A stretch of DNA of 64,000 bases. It comes from Phoma sp. XZ068 (lineage: Eukaryota; Ascomycota; Dothideomycetes; Pleosporales; Didymellaceae). The stretch lies in the NCBI GenBank assembly GCA_004835665.1, contig RBKR01000020.1, forward strand, positions 744,001-808,000, given 5' to 3'. A program made the position numbers and the translations under genes. Shown here piece by piece: positions 56,354 to 64,000 of the stretch (positions are counted from its first letter, which is position 1; every line of letters starts with the position of its first letter). The notes below the pieces were generated by a model, which was not told where the DNA came from, did no database searches, and saw only the letters and a list, made by a program, of their open reading frames with translations.

Positions 56354-59300
56354 ATGGCAGAAGCAGCTCCTACCCCGCAAGGGATCGCCCGCCCGCCGCC
56401 GCAGGACGGGCCCTTCGTCCTCCGCAAGCTCGTCTCAGACCTGCCGCTGTCCGCTGACGGGGACCATAGCGATGCGCGTATAACCTGCGTCGAAGTATGG
56501 GGTAGGTGCATAGCAGTGCTTGTTTCTCGCCATATGCGTCCAAGATAGCTAATGCACGCTCAGATGGCAACCTCTACGTGGGCACCTCTGCCGCCGAGAT
56601 CCTGCACTTCGTCCTCCTACCCCCCGAGGATAATGACCCTTCCGCCGAGCCCACAGCCATCATTGCCTCCCGCCTCGAGCCTCCACACAACGATGGCAAC
56701 GGCCCCGGCGTGCAGCAGATTCTCATCCTCCCCAAGATCTACAAGGCTTGCGTGCTATGCAACAACACCCTCTCCATCTACTCCCTGCCCGAGCTGAGCC
56801 CCGACTCCTCCTTCAAGCCTATATCTTGCTTATGGGTGGGAGGGGTTGATCTGAATGAAGAAGAGGGTGATGATGAAGGAGTCGTCGTCGTGATTGGCCT
56901 GAAGAAGAGGCTACGATTAGTCCAGATCACCGAGAACTCACCACCGAGGGCAATGAAGACCATCGAGTACGGAGGATGCTTAGTGTCCGTCAGACGGGAG
57001 ACTTTCTCCTGCGCCGCAGACAGTCACTCATATGCGCTGCTGGATGTCATGCATCAGCAAAAGGTGGGCTTGTTTCCGATCTCGTCCTTAGATCCAGACG
57101 CTGGTGACGTTGGGGGAGCTGCAGAGACCATTGCGACTGTACCTCAAGTCCCCTCGAGAAGCGTGTCTTCAGCAAGCGCACAGCCCCATCAGAGTGATCA
57201 GAAAGGCCACAACAGGAGTACTAGCCTCAATATCATGGGAATTGGCAGCGGTCCTTCTTCTCGAACTGCAAGCCCTCGACCTCCAGCACAACGCTATGGG
57301 TTTGATGTGCCCGAGTCGCTGTCGCGAAATGCATCGCCAGCACTAGGTCGCTCGCCTGCTCGATCCCCCACACGACAACCTGAAGGAGAGCATACAGGAG
57401 GAACAGCTGTTGACAAGCCTCTACCACCTCCGCCAGGAGAAGACACGCCGCAGGTCCAAGTACAAGAAGCTCCAAAACCGCCACCATTCATTCCTCTTAC
57501 ACCACACATTGCCTCGCCAAACCCAAATGAATTTTTGCTCACAGTTGGCACCACACCATCTGAACAAGGTGTAGGTATGTTCGTCAATCTGGACGGTGAC
57601 ATGTGTAGGGGAAGCATACAATTCAGCAGTTACCCTGATGCAATCGTGGTAGACGGCTCAGGCATAGACCTGACATCGTCGATGGGTCCTGATATGGACG
57701 CCGAGGAAGGCTATGTCCTCGCTGCAGTTCATCAAGGAGAGGGGAACACTGCCACTTACGGTATCGAAATCCAAAGATGGGATGTCGACTCTGGAGGGGA
57801 CGAAAATAAAAACTGGTTGAATCTCAGTTCTCTAGGTCTGTCAGCAAAGGAAAACAGCACGTACATCTCCACGCCCTTGGGTATGCGTACAGTCGTCCAG
57901 CCTTACGACCTTGTTCTCCCTGAGATTGGGGCCAAACTTACCATACAACGGTTGCAGCTGCCTTCTACAAAAGATTTGGCCACAACTGAGGTGGCAAAGG
58001 CACCCGCGACTGCCCAAGAGAAGGCGGATCTTGAGTTTACAGAGCGATTATCAAAGCTCAAGGCACAAAACGTGATCTGGGCGAGCAACCAGATATGGTG
58101 GGCTGTTCGCAACCCACTTGTCACACGCTTGGACTCCCGTTTAGAACAAGCTCAATTCGCAGAAGACGGTACGATGATACGACCGAACCGCAACCCTGTG
58201 GAAAGAGTACTTGGCGATATTCGAGGGCAAGACCCTCGAAATGAGTCGGAATACCTTAGTCTCATCTACATCCGTCAAAAAGCATCCGTGCTTCTCTTCA
58301 TGGATGTCGTTCTTCGCACAAAGACTAATATCATCATCTTCGAAAATGAGAAGCGAATCACTGAACAAGCTCTCATCGAAGGCGAGGTGGACCCGCGAAT
58401 AGTGCTGTCAATGTTACCAGTCTTACGTCAGGAAGTCGTTCAAGGACCTGCAGGCATCCAAATATCTGGTGGTATCACAACAGTCATTGAACAGTTTCTG
58501 CAGCAGAACGATCTCTCCGCAATGCCGACAGATGTAAATGGACCGTTCGGTGACAACCTCCTTCATTTTGTCAAAAGGTACCTCCAGTTTTGGAAGAGAC
58601 GGAAGGGTATGGCAAGCGTCACAAGCGATCCGTTCGTCTTTAGCACTGTCGATGCAGCGCTACTTCATATCCTCCTCTTACTCGACCAAGGCAGCCCCAC
58701 CGGTACATCGAGTCCAGGCATCTATCGTGCTGAGCTCAACGAGCTTGTTGACAAGGAAGTCGAGTGTTTCGATCGAGCTGTGGAACTACTTGAACAGTTC
58801 AAACGTCTCTACGTGCTTAGTAGGCTGTATCAGAGCAACTGCAAGGCGTCGGCCAAGGCCTCAAAAGTGCTAGCCACGTGGAGACGTATCCTCGACGGCG
58901 AAGAGGATGCGGGTGGTGCTTTTGTGGACGGCGAGAATGAGTTGCGCAAGTACCTTGCCCGTATCCGGGATCAGTCGCTAGTTGAGGAGTACGGTGCATG
59001 GCTTGCAAACCGCAACCCCAACCTCGGAGTACAAATATTCGCGGACGATCACAGCAGAGTCAAGTTTGAGCCCACACGTGCCGTGGAGCTGCTGAAAGAG
59101 AGGGCTCCAGGTGCTGTGAAAGAGTATTTAGAATACCTTGTCTTCGGGAAAAAGGTTTGTGCCCATCACATCGCTTGTGTACCCACTTTCTGACCATCAA
59201 CAGCACACACGCTACGTAAACGAACTGATTACCTTTTACCTCGACACTGTAATCCACGAACTCGAGTCTAACCCAGAGTCCCGCGCAACTCTCTCCGGAA

Positions 59301-60001
59301 CCTACGAAACCTATCGCATTCTCGAACCCCCCAAACCCACTTATCACCAATTCATCACAGACAACGCCATCCCATTAGAGTGGTGGAAAGCGCGCCTGCG
59401 CCTTCTCCAACTACTTGGCTCCAACCAACCCACCACCTCATCTTACGACGTGCGCACCATCCTCACGCGCCTTGAGCCATACGAACAAGAGTTAGTGCCT
59501 GAGATGATCATACTCCACGGCCGACAAGAGCAACACCAAGAAGCTCTTCGACTTCTTACACATGGTCTCGGTGACTTCGACACAGCAATAAGCTACTGCC
59601 TGTACGGATACAGTTCGATCTTCCGGCCCATCACCGCCGGCACGATTCCCATCCCACAGTCCGAACTGCCCCCGCGCGTTGAGCAAAGCCGGTTATTTAA
59701 TTTTCTGCTCCAAGAGTTTCTCAATATCGAGGACATGTCGCAGCGTATTGAGCGCACGGGTGAGTTGCTCGAGCGGTTTGGAGGCTGGTTTGATATCGGG
59801 GATGTGCTTGCTATACTACCAAACGAGTGGAGTGTGGATATTTTCTCGGGCTTCCTGATCAATAGCTTGAGGAGACTAGTGAGGGAGAAGGCGGAGAGCG
59901 ATATTGTCAAGGCACTCAGTGATGCGCAGAATAGCCAGACGAGTGCGGAGTTAGTGGGGAAGCGAGAATCTGCTGGGCCAACCATCGAGAGAGTTAGCTG
60001 A
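56354..60001 (+). CDS. vps3: CORVET tethering subunit Vps3-like (TGFBRAP1 family)
   Basis: Three exons, join(56354..56501,56564..59154,59204..60001), 1178 aa. The N-terminal 400 residues are the CNH (citron homology) beta-propeller region, starting RITCVEVWDGNLYVGTSAAEILHF and holding a long Ser/Pro-rich insert (about residues 270-400). The middle (IRQKASVLLFMDVVLRTKTNI) and C-terminal halves are helical clathrin-repeat-like (PTRAVELLKERAPGAVKEYLEYLVFGKKHTRYVNELITFYLD), and DFDTAISYCLYG is a typical TPR-like segment of the Vps39/TGFBRAP1 group. By family, Vps3 is the Rab5/Vps21-binding subunit of the CORVET complex on early endosomes. The human TGFBRAP1 or Vps39-like relatives would look similar, so subfamily is less sure than the family. 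Confidence 0.8.
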
Positions 60002-60423
60002 TGTGTAGAATAGATAGCTTATTACACAGATTCTAACATGGGGGTGAGCATATATATTGCAGTAAGTCACAGCAGAAGTTGTTGCCCTGGAGGTGCGCCT
60101 GCGTGAAAGGAGGCTGAAAGGCAGCTGGAGTTCAAGTACAGGACCCTTCTCAGCCACACTGCAGCTTCGTTCCCCTTCATCTTACAGACTCAGTCTAGTC
60201 AGACGTTACCCAACAATACTTCGGGTTCGACGCAGGATTTCTGTCAGTCAGCACTATACCTGTTTCGACGCGAGGCTCAACCATCCTTGCTGTTAAGCGC
60301 TCGCCAAGCGACACTTGGACACACTTTCGCTCAATCACACAATTTCGTGATGCAGGGTATCGGAGGAAATGCCCAGCCTCGTTACAGCCTTGCTGCATGG
60401 TGGCCTAACGTCGAGCGGACCAA
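60002..60423. other. Intergenic, DUF3176 promoter
   Basis: 3' flank of the Vps3-like gene and promoter of the next gene on the same strand. Nothing else recognised. Confidence 0.5.
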
Positions 60424-62722
60424 ATGGCCCCCAATTGTAAGGAATACGAGTGTAATATTACGTCCCAGTGCCCCTTGAAAATTGAAGTCACACTCTATCC
60501 CGGTCTTTCCAAGGCACGCGACGGAGGCATGCAACGAACGTCAACACCTGTCTCTGCAGGAGAGTACTCGGCTATCCCAGACCAAAATGAGCCAAGACTG
60601 TCCGACGAACGAGCAGAGTTAGATGACCGCACCCATTCGGCTCAGGATGATGACTTGGAAACCAATTCAGTGAACACAGCAACAGAAGAGGGAGGCCAAC
60701 AAACACCGCCACCGACAAAGACCTCTCTAGCGCAAAGTCGGTCTCCTTTCATCTGGTGGCTGGAAGCAGGATGTTGCTCTCTCGCAGTCGCTGGTCTCAT
60801 CGGCATAATAGCCACCATTAGGTCCCTAGATGGCAAGCCTCTCCCCCAGTGGCCGTATCGTCTGTCAATCAACACATTCATCGCTGCTTTCACCGTGCTC
60901 ATAAAAGCATCCGGCGGTCTCGTGCTAGCACAAGGCATCAGCCACATCAAGTGGACCAACCTACGCCAACCGACTTCTCTGAACAGCTTTGAGATCCACG
61001 ACGAGGCGAGTCGCGGTCCCTGGGGGGCAGTCACACTGCTTCGGAATGATCTGGGGCGGAGTGTAGCCTCGCTTGGCGCATTCATTACAGTTCTGATACT
61101 CTTCCTGGAGCCGTTTTCTCAGCAGATAGTTTCGTTGGTGGATTGCGAGCAGGTGCATGAGCAGAGGTTTGGCACGATTCCACGGACTAATCTGTATGAG
61201 CCTGAGGGAGAGTTTTCTAGAGGCGCCACGACTAATTTACCTTGGGATCTTCGAAATTCGGTCAATCAGGGTATATTTGCGACGAATAAGCCGCGAGTGC
61301 GATTTGATTGCGAGACAGGAAATTGTAGGCATCATACCTAGCCTCAGGGTGTACATCATGCTAACTTTACCCCCATAGGTACCTTTTCGCAACAATACAG
61401 CTCTCTCGCATTCTGCCACACGTGTCAAGATGTCACCTCAAAGCTGATCAGCACACCGTGGCCGAACCCAAGGAACATCACTCCAGTGCCAGAGTTTATG
61501 AAGTATCCGAATATGAGTTTACCTTATGACGGACCACCTATCAGCAACAACAACCTGACGCTGAAGCTCGATGGCGGTACGGGCTCAACAGAAGAAGCAC
61601 GACACCCTCTCGTTGCAAGAGGGCAGCCGGCGATTGACATAATACGTGTGCTTGACTGGCGAGCACTCAAGTACGCAGCTTACTCGTGCGAGATACTGCC
61701 TTGTGTGAAAACATTTTCTGGCACAGTTCGCAAATCCGTGATTGACGAGACGGTAGAGAGTGAGCACATCATGCCAAGAAATCTCGAGAGCGGTTACTAT
61801 CGAGTTGCTGACCTTAATTGTGTGAATTCAACAAACCAACAACACCTCCGGAATATGGGATATGAGTTGAAGACTGATCAGCGATGGACTGCATGGAACG
61901 TGACGGTGTACCAAAATAAGACCACCCAACATCCAGTGTACTCTGGAACATGTCAGTATATGCCAGCAGAGAGCGTCGATGAATATTGCGATAAGAATCA
62001 GCCGCGTAAATTTGACAAGTATTATGTCCTCAAAGACGAGTATGCCCAGCTCATCCCAGCGGAATGTGTGTAAGTGCCCTTAACAATCAGCCTCACTCCT
62101 CCGCTAACATTTCAGATACACCATGAACCATCTAGCGGGTAGCGCTTTGGTCTCGAATATATTCTCAACCTTGTTCAAGGGAGAAGTAACTGAATACGAA
62201 AGTTACAACCCCCCAGCGCTCTTCGGACCTGAAGCACTACTGGCAATCTGGAACGCTGGATCTGGCAACGGCACGTTACAAGACTTCGGTGGACTAGTCA
62301 AGAATATCTCCGATGCCGTGACGACCCATATTCGACAACACGGCAATCCATACCAAAGCGAGCCGGTGCGTGGAGAAGTCAACTATAATACCGTTTGCAT
62401 TCACGTGCGATGGCCATGGATCGCGTACTCGACCACGATGGTGGGTCTGACGTTACTATTCTTTGCGTGGGTAGTAGTACAGACCAAGCGGGACCAGGCA
62501 CGTCTGCACAACGCGTGGGCGGGCGAAGGTGTTCCAAATCCATTCCACGACTTCAAGTCAAGCGCTCTAACTCTGCTCTTCCACGGGCTGGATGACAGTA
62601 GCCAGCGGGGGTTGGGAGATGTTGGGAGTACGAATCGGGAGAAAGAGCTGGCGGTGATCTCGAAAGATACTAAGGTACAGTTGGTGGGAACCGACCAAGG
62701 ATGGAAGCTCGCAACATCGTAG
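60424..62722 (+). CDS. DUF3176 multi-pass membrane protein
   Basis: Three exons, join(60424..61324,61379..62069,62116..62722), 732 aa. About 110 disordered residues precede three closely spaced membrane segments: WWLEAGCCSLAVAGLIGIIATI, INTFIAAFTVLIKASGGLVLA and VASLGAFITVLILFLEPFSQ. A large Cys-rich segment follows, with the family-typical DCETGNCTFSQQYSSLAFC rebuilt across the first splice and several N-glycosylation sequons (NMSL, NVTV, NKTT). A fourth segment, WIAYSTTMVGLTLLFFAWVVV, and a cytosolic tail close the protein. DUF3176 proteins are frequent in Pezizomycotina, often in many copies per genome, and have no known activity. The ATG at 60424 has a good context (CAAATGG); 60529 is an alternative start. 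Confidence 0.88.
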
Positions 62723-62945
62723 GTTACATGTTAGGTAGTTACAAGCCAGATTAGTCGAAGGGCAACGCTACGAATGCTTTCTTTAGATGAGGATCGTCTA
62801 CAATGGCAGAAGTGGGGTGGATGATGCGGGGTAGGTCCACATGAAGCTCTCCCGCAGGCGGCATTCATATTCAACAAATTCACGTGTCGCGTGCCTTTTT
62901 TTTGGTCCAGTATCTTGGAAATTACCAAGCTCATTGAAAACGGCG

Positions 62946-63887
62946 ATGGAAACACCTCAGACGGAGACAAACAACGCACCTATTCCACCAAACATCGGCA
63001 AAGAGACAAGCAATCCATACAAAACTGCTCGCGAAGTTCTTGAACGAGATGGCTTCGTTATCCTCTCCGCATCCCTCTTCCCAAACTTCGACCTCGAAAC
63101 CCTCCGCTCAGCGGCAGTACGCATGACAGAGGCTGCACGCACAGGAAAATGGCCATACATCCGCACTCTGCCTAAACAATTCCCGCCATGGCCCCAAGAC
63201 CCATCACACGGCATATGGGGCGTGCAGCACCTGCTCCATCCCTCCAATCCAGACCATTCGCTTTTCGCAAAAACCTACTTCGACGAAGAGCTCCTGAAGT
63301 ACGTCGCCGCACTGATAGAATGCAAGGAAGACGAACTCACCATGGAACTGTACAACATGCTTGTCCGTCCCGACGCAGCTTTCAGCCTGCGTTGGCATAG
63401 AGACGACATCGCCGCAACTGCAACTCCGGAGGAAGAAATGGCCCGCTTGAATAAACCGGGGTATCACGCGCAGTGGAATCTCGCCCTCTTTGATGACAGC
63501 AGTCTCGTTCTTGTGCCTGGGAGCCACAAGCGCGCGCGTACCGATGCAGAGCGAGATGCTGATCCGTTTGAGCCTGATATGCCAGAGCAGATCACGGTGA
63601 AGCTTAAGGCAGGGCAGGTTGCGTTTTACAACAACAACATTCTGCATCGGGGTGTGTACGATAGTACGAAAGAACGGATGACGTTGCATGGGAGTATTGG
63701 GACGGTGGCGGCGGGCGGGGAGAGGGCAAGGAATGTGCTACAGCATGGTGTTGGGAAGTGGGCCAAAGAAGACGACTTTGGAGATCTGGAGCCGAGGATG
63801 AGAGATAGGGCGAGGAAGATGAGAGAGAGGCTGGTGGATTTGGGGAGGGGAAGTGGAAATGTTGGGTTTTTCTCTAAGGATGAGTGA
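62946..63887 (+). CDS. Phytanoyl-CoA dioxygenase (PhyH)-like enzyme
   Basis: Single exon, 313 aa from the ATG at 62946; an in-frame ATG at 62841 would add 35 residues. The Fe(II)/2-oxoglutarate-dependent fold is indicated by the facial triad: His151-Arg-Asp153 in LRWHRDDIAA and His234 in NNNILHRGVYD, with VPGSHKRAR and the 2-oxoglutarate-type arginine downstream (MTLHGSIG). ERDGFVILSASLFP is the usual N-terminal start of the domain. Members hydroxylate varied substrates, from phytanoyl-CoA to secondary metabolites; a peroxisomal role cannot be assumed, as no PTS1 tripeptide ends the protein (KDE). It sits 224 bp after the DUF3176 gene on the same strand. Confidence 0.85.
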   Translation: METPQTETNNAPIPPNIGKETSNPYKTAREVLERDGFVILSASLFPNFDLETLRSAAVRMTEAARTGKWPYIRTLPKQFPPWPQDPSHGIWGVQHLLHPSNPDHSLFAKTYFDEELLKYVAALIECKEDELTMELYNMLVRPDAAFSLRWHRDDIAATATPEEEMARLNKPGYHAQWNLALFDDSSLVLVPGSHKRARTDAERDADPFEPDMPEQITVKLKAGQVAFYNNNILHRGVYDSTKERMTLHGSIGTVAAGGERARNVLQHGVGKWAKEDDFGDLEPRMRDRARKMRERLVDLGRGSGNVGFFSKDE

Positions 63888-64000
63888 GGGCTGCATTTCA
63901 TACGGAGCCAACTTGCGAACATTTCACAAAAAACCACGAGATTTGCGCCAAGGCGTGCTTGTGAGTTCAAAGTTGCCTAATGTTCTATATGAGCTCGATC

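Noticed and set aside
1..64000. tRNA genes, rRNA, CRISPR arrays, insertion sequences, mobile elements
   Set aside because: I looked for B-box-like tRNA signatures, direct-repeat arrays, long terminal or inverted repeats and transposase or reverse-transcriptase motifs by eye and found none; a tRNAscan or RepeatMasker run could still find weak ones.

Overview
The window is nuclear DNA from a filamentous ascomycete (Pezizomycotina, probably Dothideomycetes; the class is an inference from gene style, not from a search). Reasons: many short spliceosomal introns (mostly 42-60 nt, GT..AG, with CTAAC/CTGAC-like branch sites), Zn2Cys6 regulators, a bZIP/DUF3425 protein, a DUF3176 membrane protein, and fungal housekeeping proteins such as the Sec65-type SRP subunit, Gpi3, Pbs2, Sec63 and Mtw1. 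I re-spliced 26 gene models by hand; every model keeps frame through all of its junctions. I saw no tRNA, rRNA, CRISPR array or intact transposon.

Left part (0.6-12.3 kb), accessory-looking: a UPC2-like Zn2Cys6 factor, a glutathione-dependent formaldehyde-activating enzyme, then a probable small catabolic cluster made of a Dal5-type MFS permease, a Zn2Cys6 regulator, and divergently from the regulator a fumarase/aspartase-superfamily lyase. A LysM-domain protein that looks 5'-truncated and a bZIP-type regulator follow.

Middle part (13.6-35 kb): kinetochore subunit Mtw1/Mis12, a LAMMER kinase, a class III aminotransferase, SRP subunit Sec65, a secreted pepsin-type protease lying between two gene-poor stretches, then the divergent pair DBP6 (ribosome biogenesis helicase) and GPI3 (GPI-anchor synthesis), and a secreted DUF3455 protein.

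Right part (36-64 kb), dense and mostly housekeeping: a candidate tail-anchored small protein, choline kinase, an auxin-efflux-carrier-type transporter, HOG-pathway MAPKK Pbs2, ER translocon subunit Sec63, a putative Golgi glycosyltransferase, a DHA1-type MFS transporter, prefoldin subunit 4, Golgi CASP divergent from a Vps3-like CORVET subunit, a DUF3176 membrane protein and a phytanoyl-CoA-dioxygenase-like enzyme.

The most interesting items are the lyase/regulator/permease cluster with its shared 452-bp promoter, the LysM remnant with a tandem Cys repeat, a set of introns that are multiples of three with no stop (easily misread as coding), several very small exons, and an unrecognised tail-anchored small gene. 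I found no clear sign of a wholly new system.
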